A stretch of 64,000 nucleotides of DNA from the NCBI GenBank assembly GCA_009823395.1, contig CM020517.1:18562501-18626500 (forward strand). Reading direction: 5' to 3'. Positions 12,150 to 24,488 of the stretch are shown here, piece after piece. The DNA is from Thamnaconus septentrionalis. Taxonomy: Eukaryota; Chordata; Actinopteri; Tetraodontiformes; Monacanthidae. Within the stretch, counting starts at the first letter, position 1, and every line of letters starts with the position of its first letter. A program made the position numbers and the translations under genes. Below the pieces are notes generated by a model, which did not search any database, had not been told where the DNA came from, and was given only the letters and a program-made list of their open reading frames with translations.

Positions 12150-12685
12150 AGAGAGTGGCAGAGAGACTTCCTCTCGCCTCCCGCTGCAAACACACGCTAA
12201 ATCCACGACTGAGTCACTGCTGCACCGCTTCCTGTTTGCTGCACTGCTGGAAGGAAACGCGACAAGCAACTGTACAGCTGCACGTGCTGAGTCAGAGAGA
12301 TGCACCGAGGGACTCCAGTTCTGTCACTTCTGTCAGTTCTGTCAGTGTTTGTGTATCGTTCGCCACAGACAGAGAGATATTTCATGCACTACTGGTCAAC
12401 AGTTTGGACGCAGCTGCTCCACCTTCACTACTTTCCACACTGCAGAGTCAAGTATATGAGCAAGATATGTGCATTAATGTGGCAAGAGAACAAAAATATG
12501 TTATGTTGTAGATATTTCATACAATATAAAACTTGTTGGAGTTATTTCACAACTTTTTGTTCAATGCATTATTCATTTTTTGTTTAACATATTAGTCAGT
12601 TTTGATGTCTTGAGTGACAAACTGCAATGACAATAGTCATGAAAATGACAGAAAAACCATGAAATCAGAAGAATGTGGTCAAACC
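10443..12685. repeat. Intergenic with simple repeats
   Basis: Contains (TG)n at about 10613-10640, (CA)n at about 10794-10836, a GACT/GGCT tetranucleotide run at about 10895-10950, G-run and C-run tracts near 11861-11871 and 12065-12079, (GA)n at about 12119-12143 and a GTCACTTCTGTCAGTTCTGT short tandem near 12324-12346. AT-rich sequence fills 11290-11710. No gene supported. Confidence 0.65.
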
Positions 12686-12959
12686 TTATATATGTATATA
12701 TGTATATATGTATATATATATAGTGTGTATATATAGTAAATATATATATATACGCACAATATATATATAGAGAGAATATATATATATAAATAGTGTATAT
12801 ATATATATATATATATCTCTATATATATATATATATATACACATATATATATATGTATATATATATATACACTCTATATAACACACTATATATACATATA
12901 AATATATCTATCTATCTATATATATATAGATAGATATATACGCTATATATATACACACT

Positions 12960-13052
<93 letters not shown>
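12686..13052. repeat. (TA)n-rich array
   Basis: Nearly continuous TA dinucleotides with interspersed TG, CA and GATA variants; the purest block is about 12968-13047. Translates to Ile-Tyr repeats on both strands and is not coding. Such arrays are strongly self-complementary. Confidence 0.95.
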
Positions 13053-13768
13053 TACACACTTGTATGGTGACGGGGGAGGGGCTTAGAACATGTACCGCAA
13101 CCATCCACTAGGGGGAGCAGTCATTTTCAAGTCCATTCTGGAAGACGCTGTGTTTGTGATAGATTCTGAGAGTTGAATCGACTCCTCCGGCTCCTTCAAG
13201 TCGTTCCGCTGCGCCGCGGCTCCAACGCACCGCCGCCCCTGCAGCTGCCAATCAGGCGCCTGGGTGATCCGACACACGACCTCAGCAGCAGTCACCACAG
13301 CGCTGCGTCACGTTACGTCCACGCTGAGAGACGTCCGCCGACTGCGCAGTCACCTCCACAGTCCTGCCGTCTGCACACGCCGCTGACTCACTGCCAGAGC
13401 GAGTCACAGCAAGGAGCTTCAGCACTGAACTCAGCAGTGGAGAATCACTGCAGAGGGCCGTCAGAAAGACACCAGCGGCAGGAACTGGGCGGGGCTTCAA
13501 AACCACTGACAGCTTTTCACTGAAAATGCCCAAAAAAAATATTTGCTGACCACGGTAAGAGTTGAGCTTCTACGTGTGTGTGTGTGTGTGTGTGTGTCCA
13601 GTGGTCAAACTGCTGCAGGAGGCTGTGGGCCTCATCTGGACCAATCAAATCCAGATTAGCTGTTTAAAGCAGAGAGAAACTCAGAGTGGTCAACATTCCC
13701 GTCTTAATCGTCCTTGATCGGCAGCCGGCCTGACGAGGCTGAAGAAAATAATGGAGACTTAACTTACA

Positions 13769-13822
<54 letters not shown>

Positions 13823-14639
13823 CATCTCACTATACACTTATCCTAATTATTTTTTGGTATTTATATCCTGCTCTTTGGCCTCAAATCAGCTTTATTCCAC
13901 AGAGGTCACATGGCAGCAGAGCCATTCAACTGACCAGTGCGACCAGTGTGACCAGTGTGACCAGTATGCCCAATATGAGCAGTGTGACTTTAAGTAAATA
14001 CATTCATACTTTTATCATATATATTTTTTATATTGACTATTTTGTGTTTTTATACTACTTTTAACACTATTTGTCTTTGTTTTTATTACTGGTACTTTGA
14101 GTGGACAGCAAAGTAAGAATTTCACTGTACAGGGAAGCGTGTTTCTTCACTGTGCATGTGACAATAAATATACTTATACTTGTTCCAGTGCAGCGACTTG
14201 TTGAGTGTTGAGGAGGACGGCGGTGATGATGATCCCAGGATGCAACCTGGTGACGTCCTGCCGGCACTGCCCGAGGCCGCCACACTGCTCCAGTGCCAGG
14301 CTCCATCTCATTCATAATCATAGCAAAAATGCATTAGTAATGATCACTATTTAATATTTAATGATTTATAAACTCTTTAAAACGGGCATCTACAAGAACA
14401 TTTGCAATGTGCAATTAGGACTTATTTTTATGTCAGTATGTTGAAGGCTGTAAATGCAACTGTTCATCAGATGTAAATATCTTCTTTTTTTCCCTTTTAT
14501 ACCCAACAAATATTTTTATTTTATTATGATATTTTTTAATTGCCTTCTTTTAAATAAATTGAATGTCCCTCTTTTTTGCACCACACCACTGTAATCATGC
14601 ACATTTCCCCACTGTGGGCCTCATAAAGGCCTTCCTTTC
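13053..14639. repeat. Intergenic with (CA)n and a retroposon-like tail
   Basis: Unique sequence at 13060-13560 has no supportable exon. (TG)n occurs at about 13574-13597, (CA)n at about 13769-13820, and short GACCAGTGT tandems at about 13937-13965. At 14130-14180 the sequence ...TTCACTGTGCATGTGACAAT followed by AAATA resembles the 3' tail of a fish LINE-type retroposon. AT-rich unique sequence follows to 14640. Confidence 0.5.
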
Positions 14640-14905
14640 TATTCTGTTCCATTAAAGGAGCCAGCGCAGCCAATCAGCACGTCACCGTCAACGCGGTGTT
14701 TGATAGAGAACTGGGCCGGAGGTCAAAGGTCATTTCAACCTTGACAGAAGGAGCCGTCAAGGCAAACTGCTGCTGTATTGTTGTTCAACACCCGGCGGCC
14801 TCCAGAACCATCGCTGCAGCCTCCTGCTGGCTGCCAGTGGACGCAGCACCTCGGCTGCTTGCGACAGCCAATCAGATCATCAATCAGCTAGCTAGCTAGC
14901 TGCAC
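14640..14905. repeat. Dispersed repeat, copy 1 (GCGACAGCCAATCA family)
   Basis: Shares an extended similarity with 53140..53330: both contain a CTG(C/T)TGGCTG(C/T)CAGTG block, then TTGCGACAGCCAATCA and GCTAGCTAGCTG-like words at similar spacing. The same sequence at two distant places in one window implies a dispersed repeat. Class is unknown; no terminal repeats or reading frame are evident. Confidence 0.5.
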
Positions 14906-16182
14906 ACTAGCAGAGTTTAAAATAAACTGACATTGTTTATTATTAACATTGTTTACAATTAGGGAAGTTATTGAAACACTTTCTGGTCATCATTTATTTT
15001 TTAATCTTAAATTTAAAATCCCGTCAGGTTTTGTTTTGTTTTGCTTTGCTTTGTTTACAGCAGGAAGTGTTGGAAACTGCTCCGCCCTTTATTCCTTCAC
15101 TCGGAGCTCCAGCTCACCTTTGACCCTGAGGGCTTTAATCCTACTAGAGCCAATCAGAGCAGCCGCCTGGCGCTGGACCAGTCTGACCCAAAGAGTAAGA
15201 AGGCATCAGACAAACCAGCCAATAACAGGGTCAAAATTCCAGTGACTCAACCAGCCAGTGAGTCAACAGGGGCGGGAAAAGAAAGCAGCAAAGAGGCTGA
15301 ACCAAGAGAATCAGCAGAGCAGGAGAAATCAGAAGCAGTGGAATTCAACAATCAGTCCATTTCTTTGGAATTTTCACTCTCACCTCTAAATACATTTTAA
15401 TGATTTAATATCGAAAATTCCATCTCCAGCCGACTTTGTTCAGGGTTTTATTTTCAAGTTATGTTCAATAATTTTTTTTTTTCCGCAATGCAAAATTACT
15501 GGACGAATAATGAAGTTTTTTTTTTTTTTTTTTTTTAAAGGGGAAAAAAAAAAAAAAAAGGACCAGATCCGGATGATTGACAGCTGAGTTGTGATGGTCA
15601 TGGCTGGAACCTGATGGACACGCCTGGCGGTGGTTCTGGTTCTGTGTTGTGTAGCCACTAGACTAAACTGGACTGCACCGCTGATGATGTCATCATCTCA
15701 CATCAGGTATTAAACTGCGGCTACATTTGGAACCCTGAGCCACCCGGACTGCACCGCTGGTTCTGATGATACACCACTCTGATTGGACTCAACACTCTGA
15801 GCTCTTCAAGGAAAAAAAAACGAGAATGAAAGAGAAAAAGAAGAAGAAGAAGCAGAAGAAGAAGAAGAAGAAGAAGAAGAAGAAGAAGAGATTTCTCCTC
15901 GTCCTCCCCATCTTCTTCTGTTGCTTTCTTTCTTTTTCCTTTTTTTTGGTTTTTCGACTGCTGGTCACCCCATTTAACATGGCACAGATAGCATCAGGCT
16001 GACTGATATTGGGTTCCCCAGCAACTCCATTGTTGGGGGGTGGGGGCGGGGTGGAGCAGGAGAGGGGGGGGTGGGGTGGAGGGAGGGGGAGGGGTTCTTG
16101 TGTTACAGTGGGACTCGTTTAACTCGCAGCCCCTCTGTGAGGAAACGGAACAAATTGCCCACTGAAAGTCCGTCTTTGTTGT
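14906..16182. repeat. Intergenic with poly-T/A and (GAA)n tracts
   Basis: Holds homopolymer runs (about 15515-15560), an (AAG)n run at about 15836-15891, and G-rich sequence at 16027-16100. The segment 15690-15745 shares AAACTGCGGC(T/C)AC(A/G)TTT and GAACCCTGAGCCA with 20101-20132, another dispersed fragment. No exon is supported. Confidence 0.6.
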
Positions 16183-16350
16183 TGCTGATCTGGGAGCTGA
16201 TCTGGGAACAGCTGATCTGGGACCAGCTGATCTGGGACCAGCAGATCTAGGAACTATAGATCTAGGAACAGCTGATCTGGGAACATGGGAGCATCTGATC
16301 TGAGAGCTGATCTGGGAACAGCTGATCTAGGAACTGATCTAGGAACTGAT
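16183..16350. repeat. GATCTGGGA-type short minisatellite
   Basis: Degenerate tandem units built on AGCTGATCTGGGAACA, about 14-16 bp each and roughly ten copies, with GATCTAGGA variants. Confidence 0.85.
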
Positions 16351-16423
16351 CTGGGGCAACAAACGGTCATCGGGAGGAAGCGCAGCCTGGCAGCTCCCAG
16401 ATCAGAGAGCAGCGAGAGTCTGA

Positions 16424-16425
<2 letters not shown>

Positions 16426-16496
<71 letters not shown>
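16426..16496. repeat. (CTG)n trinucleotide array, about 23 units
   Basis: An uninterrupted GCT/CTG run of about 70 bp. It is open as poly-Ala on the plus strand and poly-Ser or poly-Ala on the minus strand, but no conserved protein, start context or splice signals accompany it, so I treat it as non-coding. Confidence 0.9.
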
Positions 16497-19115
16497 GTTT
16501 CTCTTCCGCTTCCTTTGGGCTATAATAAACCTCATGCTGCTTGAGATCCAGAGGTTTGAGGAACAAACTCAGCGCTGCTCTACAAGCATTAGTTATCACT
16601 CACTATGTATCTTCATCATTATGATGCAAAAAAAAAAAAAATCCATACTGGTTCTTGATTGTTCTTTTTTTTTTTTTTTTTTTTTTTTTTAGCAGAAAGA
16701 ATTTACTTCTGCCAGACCCCTCAAGGCCCCACAAGTCGTCAATGCATTATTGAGTGAACTACATTGATATATGATCACAATTAGACAAGCATTCCCTGAG
16801 GAATTTTATATTTTTTTTATGGTTTATAGGGAGGAGGAAAAAAATCTAATAAAATTACATTTTGAGAATTTATACTTAGACATTTTAGACTTTCTTAAAA
16901 AAAAAAAAATTGGATAACCAGAATAAACAGTCACCACTGTTTACATTTTCTGTTTAGGGTGAAACTGCACTTCATTCCACTCATGGTTCTGCCTTTATCT
17001 CAGGTCCCAAATCAACACATTTAATAGTGATGCAAAAACAATCATTAGTTTTTCACCAAATTTGATTTTTACAGACTCACTGATTTAAAACTTCAATTGC
17101 AATATTATTTTTAGATTTAAATTAGTCACCAGAAATCTCGCTAATTTTATTTTGTAGAAATTGAGGGAAATTTGTCTGAAAATCAGAAATCCTCAAATTT
17201 CTATAAAGTAAAATAAAACAAAAGGTTCATTGAGTTTTCTTGTGACTGCGGTGCAGATCATTCCTGAGGGTGAGGTTTCTTCACAGGCAAGAAAACAAAT
17301 TAAATCATTCAATTCAATTAAAAATAAGTAACTAATCAATCACTCAATTCAATTATTCAATTTCAGATTCTAGCAGAAATGTTAAATTGTTAGTTATAGT
17401 TTGCCGTTTATTCAATCCACCAATGCTCCAGCGTCTGTTCTTCTATATGCTATAATTTCTCTGCAGGAATATTTCACACCAAGAGCAAAGTGCAACATCT
17501 AGACCCATTTCAAAACACACATCTACTCACTTTTATTTTAGAATTATTTTTGAACGAGGGGAAAAAAAAACACATTTTTATAAACAGCTTTGTAAAGATG
17601 CTTAAAGCTGGAGCTCGATGAGAAGAGTTGTTGTTGTTTAGTTTTTCACTTAAACATCTGACGCCACCTCTGGCAGACATTTGAAGTCACTCACGTGCCA
17701 AAAACTCTAAAACATCGTTTCACTGTTTGACTGAAACACACGTGGAGTTTTTTTTTTTGCCAACTGCTTCCTATAAAAACCACCTGACCACCTTGTTGTT
17801 TATATTATTTATACTGAAGCCTCCATTGAAAGTCGTCGCTCGGAGGTTTTATTTTTATTTTATTTTTTCCGTCTAAACGTGAAGAAAATATAAAAAAGAA
17901 GAACAACCCGCACAAAAAAGGTGGAAACAACTCAACGTGAACATGCAAGTTGTCCCCTGAACTGCAAAGCATCACGGGAGATTAAAACCTAAACAGAGAG
18001 AGAGAGAGAGAGAGAGAAGCGGTCACGGCAAAATAAAAATAAAAATAATAATAATAATAATAAAATTAACTTCAAAGGTTTGGCGCCACATTTTGAGCGA
18101 GGGAGATATTTTCTAAAAGAAAATATAAATATATGCAGGATACTGCGCAGTTCTAATCGTCTCCATTTGTTTCCGGAAATCGTTGCGACCTTCTGCAAAA
18201 AGCCTTTTGCCTGGAAAATGAAGCGAGCCCTCGTGCAAGCAGCGCATCGTGTCATCGATGTCTTTTGTGTGGTTTTATCCAGTCACAGTGAAAACACACG
18301 CAAGCGTCGCCGTCTTCACAAGACGGAGGATTTGACCTTTGACCCCGCAGACAGATATTCCTGCCAACCAGCGCCGGTGAAGCCAAAAAAGAAAAGAGAG
18401 GAAAAAAAAACGGACGCCTCAAAATTTGTGCAGATCAAGATTTTCTTAGCAAAACAAATTTTTTTTCTCGTTTTTTTTAAGTCACTTTCTTCAACAGCGT
18501 CAGTCCTTGTTTTGTTTTTTTTTTTAGATGGCGCAGCGCAGGCAACCCGTGTATCCGTATCAGAATCCACTCTACTTGTCCAAAAAATAAAAAAGATATT
18601 AAAAAAAAAAAAAAAAATTCTTATTCAGGAAATAAATGAGTAACGAGTTGAATATGGAGCTCAAATAAAAAAAAAATGTTTCTACTGAAGCAACCAGCGG
18701 TCGTTATGATGCATCACTCACAGCGCATGGGACACAAAAAATGCTTTGCAGAATTTCTGCAGCGGTCCAAATTTTGTATTTTCCTACAAAACATTTGTGT
18801 GTGCAAACTGCAGCGGTGCAGCTTCAGGGAAACATCAGATGTAATCTCAGAGAAGCCTGGGAGGGTGCAGGCTTTGTTGCTACTTGTGATATATTTAAAA
18901 ACAATTTTTAATACTTATAGCGTACGCATGCTAATATAAACAAGCGAATATTAATTATAAAGAAAAAAGGGGGGGCGTATAAAGATAAAAAGACAATCGA
19001 CAAAGAGATGATCGGAGGATTGTGAGGAAAAGTAACAAGAACCGCAGAGTTGGCGAGAAAGTGACGCATCACGAGACACTGAAAACCCGCAACATCCACG
19101 GTAAAGCTCGAGAAA

Positions 19116-19117
<2 letters not shown>
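16497..19117. other. Intergenic, AT-rich, no gene seen
   Basis: Predominantly AT-rich unique sequence with homopolymer runs (16662-16690, 18601-18616), (GA)n near 17997-18016 and (AAT)n near 18043-18063. The open frame at 18080-18643 shows no domain or low-complexity-independent pattern I recognise. Unique sequence at 17600-18330 could hold regulatory sites downstream of foxg1, but I cannot support one. Confidence 0.5.

Positions 19118-19194
<77 letters not shown>
19118..19194. repeat. (TA)n array
   Basis: Pure TA dinucleotides, about 38 units, flanked by GAGA-type sequence. Confidence 0.97.
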
Positions 19195-19199
<5 letters not shown>

Positions 19200-19533
19200 T
19201 AGTGAGATAGATGGATACTGCAAATGAATCATCAACAGCAACAGCAGCGCGCGGGACAATTGAAGGGCCAAAACACATATGAAATAATAACAATAATAAT
19301 AATAATAATAATAATACTGAAAAAGAGAAAACATTCACAAAGATTCCTTCAAGTTCATCTGCAAAAAAAACAAAAAGAAAACATAAAAGGCGCGAAATCA
19401 TTCAAATGACAGCAGCGATTGAAATGGAGGGAAAATGTGCAGTGAAGATGAGAGTGGAGCCGCAACCAGAACCACAGCAAGAAGCCACTTCCGCAGCGCC
19501 ACAAACAATCCAAAACCTGACTTTTGTCCGCAT

Positions 19534-19571
<38 letters not shown>

Positions 19572-20045
19572 CTGGGTGATGAGCGATGGAGAAAGTTGCT
19601 CTTCAGATCAGATCTCCGCGGGGGCGCGCAAGGAGGAGGGGGGAGGGGAGGGGCAGGAAAAAAACATCTCAAACACACGAAGCACGTGACCAAACAACCC
19701 GAACCTCCTCTCAATTCTCTGCATACATATATATATGTGTGTGTGTGTGTCACCAAAAGTTTCAGCAGTCGAGTGCAAAAGGTGGCGCAGACAAACACCA
19801 CCAATCCAGTCGCCTCTCCAAAGGCAGCGGCTGAGTTTCTCCAACACATCAGAACATCAGAACATCAGAACATCAGAACATCAGAACATCAAGCATCGCT
19901 GCATCACATTTTCCCAACCACAGCAGCAATAACACACCACGCGCATCCGCATCTTTGCGCATTTCCTACTGGTTGTGCGGTAATAAGGGACCTTCTACCT
20001 AGCAGTTACACTGCCTGTCACATACAGACTACACCGGTGGAACAT

Positions 20046-20092
<47 letters not shown>

Positions 20093-20423
20093 CCTTACAT
20101 GAAACTGCGGCCACGTTTCGAACCCTGAGCCATGCAGCGATGCTCAGACGAGGCCGCGCACCTCGGCGCCGCGCACCGCCGCAGCCTGAGCGCGACCTCG
20201 GCTCTTGCATCATTTGACACAGTTCCCCCCTCCTCGGCCCCCTCCACCCACCACCACCACAAACAACAACAACCGAACCCGGACGCGCGTAAATCCTCGC
20301 GCGTGAGACCTCTGCGCGTGAATTTGTTTATTTACATGTAGAAACAACAACAGGCCAAAAATCTCTTTAAAAACAACACATTATTTTTTTCCAGGTTTGT
20401 CATCTGATTTACGTTTATTCTCC

Positions 20424-20489
<66 letters not shown>

Positions 20490-20747
20490 TATGGAGGCTA
20501 TATATATCCGTGTTAAACACCCACATTTAACACGGATGTGTGTTTTACTGTGAAGAAGCGTCGTGTGCGACAAACAAAAACAATGCGGCTCATCCAAAAA
20601 GAAAAAGGTGGATCTAAACAAATATGGTGGGAAAATAAAAAATGACATATATTTGAAGGGAGTGCTGGGACAGAATGGACCACGAGGACGGCAGCAGTTT
20701 AAGAATGACAAAAGGGATACGCCTTAGTTATGAATGTAACCTATTAT
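19195..20747. repeat. Intergenic with (CA)n, (TA)n and ACATCAGA tandems
   Basis: Contains (AAT)n at about 19284-19316, (CA)n at about 19537-19570, five CAGAACAT-type 10-bp repeats at about 19848-19890, (CA)n at about 20050-20091 and (TA)n at about 20427-20487. No exon seen. Confidence 0.75.
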
Positions 20748-20753
20748 TTTATT
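20748..20753 (-). terminator. Candidate polyadenylation signal for foxg1
   Basis: On the minus strand this is AATAAA, within an A-rich stretch about 1.87 kb below the foxg1 stop codon. Other AATAAA hexamers lie further down at about 20415 and 20328. I chose this one because it is the first after the stop codon and gives a plausible 3' UTR length; transcript data are needed to confirm. Confidence 0.3.
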
Positions 20754-21759
20754 TTTTTTTATGATTAAAACATGTTTTTTTTCCTCTTTTTAACTTCTGT
20801 AAGCGACAAACACGGGAATAAGAATAAGACCACAATAGTATCACAACAATGAAAAAATTGTTCTTAGAGAGACGACAATTAAAGGACAATCATTCCGAGT
20901 AGATAATGAGGCATTTTCTTTCCTTGCAAAAAAAACAAACGGATTTTTTTTTACATTGTTCTTCGTTTGCTTAAAAAAAGGAAAGAACTTAGAATTCAAA
21001 TTACAATTAGACATTTTCTTCTTTATCCTTTTACTAAATAAACAAAAATAAAAGAAGAGAAGCGTGAACGTCCGTTTTTGTTGTTTTTTTTGTTTTGTTT
21101 TTTAAAAAAAAAAATTCGGCTGTCACGGGTTTTTTTTTTTTTTTTTTTACAATCAAAAAAAAATAATAATAATAATAGTGATTTAAAAAAAAAAAACTAT
21201 CGCGGGCTGCCACCACGGAAAACATCCATCAGCAAACGAGACCTTCACGCTCACAATTCAGCCCTGAAATCTGGAGTTTTCAACGACAAGAAAATGACGC
21301 AGATGAACGTTTTGACGCACAAGCGAGGCGGATTAAGGCGAACAAGCCTCCGAGCAGCACCAGCAAGACATTCGTTGAAAGAAAAGGGAGGAAAAGAAAG
21401 AGAAAGAGGGGGGGGGAGGACAAGAAAAATCGGCACCGCCAAAACTCCAGGCAAATTCCCGCTAATGTAAGAAAACATGTGCAAAAAAAAAAAAAAAAAA
21501 AAAAAAAACTAATCTCGTTTAAAGTGGACATTTTCTGCAGTGAAGGCGCCACCGTCTACCCCTAATACACCCATTCATTCATTCATTCATTAACTCACTC
21601 ACTCACTCACTGGTTATATTCCTACTACATTAGGCCTCCGTCAGCTGTTTCCGAGTCTTTGGTCTATAAAAGAAAAAGTACATGAACCGTTTTACTGCGA
21701 AATAAATGGATGTGGAGTCAACAGCCTGTCTGGGATTTGGACTGTGCGAGCCACAGACA

Positions 21760-21806
<47 letters not shown>

Positions 21807-22621
21807 CTGTGTTGAGAAAAAAAAAAAGAGTTTAAAATTTAACAAATAAAATCAGTCTGCCGCTCCGTGACTGAGCCGCATGAAACCTGATAATACTGCA
21901 AACATGCGGCCAACAGCGGCTGTTAGACATATCATTATTATCATTATCATTATCATTATTATTACATTTTAAAAAAAATCTCAAAATTAGACAAAACTAT
22001 TTTAAATACACATTCGCTAAAATAAAATAAAAAAGAAAAGGTAACGTCTCCTCCAACAGCAGAAGAGGAGGAAGAAAAACAGGCCGCAGCTCGCGCTCGT
22101 CTTCCTCCTCCTCGTTCTTTAGCTCAGCTCACATTGCACGTCGCTGACTGACCAGATTATCACAAAGACACAAACCCCGGACACTGAGAGTAACGGACTG
22201 ACATTATGTACACAAAAATAAAACTGCAGCCGGTGAAGAAGAAGAAGAAGAAGAAGAAGAAGGAGAAGAAGAAGAAGAAGAGGGGGGAAATTATACCAAA
22301 AAAATTAAAAACAAAAATACCTGGAAACTTCAGGGCTGTTTCTCTTCTGTTCTTTTTGTTTTTGCAGATTATGTCTCTCCTTTTTTTCTATAGTAGGTAG
22401 TTTATAATATTTCGTCTTTTTTCTTTACAGTTTAGATAAATGTTCAGCGTAAAATGTTCAACTTACAGTTCCGGTCTTAGATTTTCACTCCTTTCGGGAA
22501 GAAGCTGGGTGGTGTGAGGGGAGGGGGGCGAGAGGAGGGGGGGGGGGGGGGTTCGGTTCGGGGTTCGAATGGTAGAAGTGATGGAGATGATGAGAGAGAT
22601 GCTGAGCCGTCTGCAGGGGTG
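20754..22621 (-). other. foxg1a: Probable foxg1 3' UTR
   Basis: Directly follows the foxg1 stop codon on the minus strand. It is AT-rich and includes long A/T runs, an (AAG)n run at about 22236-22281, (CA)n with CG interruptions at about 21757-21804 and a TCAT tetranucleotide run at about 21572-21591. There is no competing gene. The extent is inferred from the first AATAAA on the minus strand. Confidence 0.4.
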
Positions 22622-23181
22622 TTAGTGTATGAGCGGGTTGGAGGTCGAACCCTGGTTCTGATGCGTGAAATAGTCAGACAGACCCCCGGAGAGTCCCGAC
22701 GAGAAGGCCGGCAGGGAGGCGGACAGCGTCGGCCTCAGAGAGTCACAGGTCAGCGCCGAGGAGGACGAGGCCGAGGAGGAGGAGGGCGCCTGCGGGGAGC
22801 TGGAGGCCGAAGCCCGGGCGGCCTGCAGGGCGCTGCCGCCGACGGTGCCGGGGCTTCCGCTCTGCGTGGCCATGGACGGGTGCGGCACGTGCGGGAAAAA
22901 GTAGCTGGTCTGGCCGGCCAGCAGGTTGACGGAGCACGGGTTGAGCGAGTAGGTGGCCCCGGAGCAGGGCACCGAGAGGCCGCAGGGCACCGCCGAGGCC
23001 GCCAGCGCCGCCGCCGTCAGGTGGTGCGCGGCGTACGGCAGCTCTCCGCCCACCAGCCGCTCCATGCTCAGCCCGTTGGACGTCGGGAAGGACGAGTGGT
23101 TGCCGCCGCTCATGCTCATGTTCTGCGCGGCCAGCATGGTGCTGTAGGACATGGGGTGGTGGTGGTGCGCCGCCGGGTAGC

Positions 23182-23212
<31 letters not shown>

Positions 23213-24166
23213 CGCGCCGTGGCTGCCGTAGCCCAGCGCGGCGGCGGCGGCGGTGGTGGTGGTGGAGCCGGCCCGCGGGTGGTGGTGGTGGTGCAGCGAC
23301 AGGAAGGGCGACATGGGCCAGTAGAGCGAGCCGGCCCGGTCCATGAAGGTCAGGCCGGAGGTGAGCCGCGCTCCCCGCTTGAAGGCCAGCTTGGCCCTGG
23401 AGGTGGTGGAGCGCCGCCGCAGCTTGCCGGTGGTGCCGCCGATGAAGACGTCGTCGCTGCTCGGGTCCAGCATCCAGTAGTTGCCCTTGCCCGGGTCGTC
23501 GTAGTGGCGCGGCACCTTGACGAAGCACTTGTTGAGGCTGAGGTTGTGGCGGATGGAGTTCTGCCAGCCCTGCTTGTTCTCCCGGTAGTAGGGGAAGTTC
23601 TTCATGATGAACTCGTAGATGCCGTTGAGGGTGAGCCGCTTCTCGGGGCTCTGGCGGATGGCCATCATGATGAGCGCGTTGTAGCTGAACGGAGGCTTCT
23701 CGTACTTGCCGCTCTTCTTCTTCTCCTCGCCGCCGCCGCCGCCGTCTCCTCCTCCCTCCTTGCCCTCCTTCTTCTCGCTCTCCTGCTTCTCCTTGTCGTC
23801 CTCCTGGCTCGGGGAGTCGCTCTTCGGCTCGGCTTTGCCGTCCTGCTGCTGCTGCTGCTGCTGCTGCTGCGCCGCTGCAGCCGGGAGAGGCGCTTTCTGC
23901 TCGGCTTCGTCCGCTCCGACAGCCCGGTGGTGGTGCTGGTGCTGGTGCTGGTGCTGCTGGTGGTGGTGGTGGTTCTGGTGATGATGGTTCTGGTGGTGAT
24001 GGTGGTGGTGGTGGTGGTTGCTGCTGCCGCCGCCGCCGCCGCTGCCGCTGCTGCTGCTGCTGTTGTTGTTGTTGTCGCTTTGCACAGCCTCGGGCACCAA
24101 ACTGTTTATACTGAAGGACGACTTCGGAATCATTTTCACCTCTTTGCGCTCTCCCATGTCCAACAT
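22622..24166 (-). CDS. foxg1a: Forkhead box G1 transcription factor (BF-1)
   Basis: FoxG1 is a nuclear winged-helix transcriptional repressor that drives telencephalon and retina growth and patterning and recruits Groucho/TLE co-repressors. This single exon encodes 514 residues. I start at the ATG at 24166 because the FoxG1 N-terminus follows ([20 protein letters not shown]); the frame remains open upstream but is low-complexity Pro/Phe/Ser. Next come Asn/Ser/Gly and His/Gln tracts (about 32-80), a Gln9 run (100-108) and an acidic/Gly region (110-150). The forkhead domain (about 155-250) includes [29 protein letters not shown] and KGNYWMLDP, and the RRRS basic wing follows. C-terminal conserved blocks include [20 protein letters not shown] (272-291), the [11 protein letters not shown] region, [20 protein letters not shown] (about 407-426) and the end GLSDYF...NPLIH. 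A stop TAA closes at 22622. Vertebrate FOXG1 is intronless, as here. The reading frame is intact. The a-paralogue symbol is inferred from the closeness to mammalian FOXG1; other teleost foxg1 paralogues exist. Confidence 0.97.
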
Positions 24167-24443
24167 CACCGGGCAATGAGGGGGGGAAAATGGCAACGAG
24201 CGAAAAAGCGACGGACGAACACAGCTGGGTTTCAATCTGTCCGGTCTGAAGTCTGCGAACCGGGGCGGGAAGGAAGGAAGGAAGGGAGGAAGGGAGGAAG
24301 GGAGGAATAAGGGAGGATGGAAGGGAGGAAGGGGGACGATAGGAAGAAAGAAAGTATAGCCCAACAAACTATTTCATGTTCGCTTTGGGGGAGAAAAAAG
24401 GCAACACAGGCAGGCGGGCGCGCGCACACACACACACACACAC

Positions 24444-24488
<45 letters not shown>

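Noticed and set aside
12686..13052. Hairpin RNA gene in the (TA)n region
   Set aside because: Self-complementarity comes from simple TA repeats and occurs at several other places in the window.
16285..16692. Plus-strand frame with a poly-Ala run
   Set aside because: The Ala run is a (CTG)n array between a minisatellite and poly-T; no conserved sequence supports a protein.
18080..18643. 187-codon plus-strand frame
   Set aside because: No recognisable domain, Lys/Phe-rich ends derived from A/T runs, no splice or start evidence.
22743..24176. 477-codon minus-strand frame overlapping foxg1
   Set aside because: A shifted frame of the same exon, rich in Gln/Arg/Pro from repeats, with no forkhead motif.
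22514..24310. 598-codon plus-strand open frame opposite foxg1
   Set aside because: It is the complement of the GC-rich foxg1 exon. Its translation is Arg/Gly/Val/Leu low-complexity with no domain, while the minus strand encodes an intact forkhead protein.
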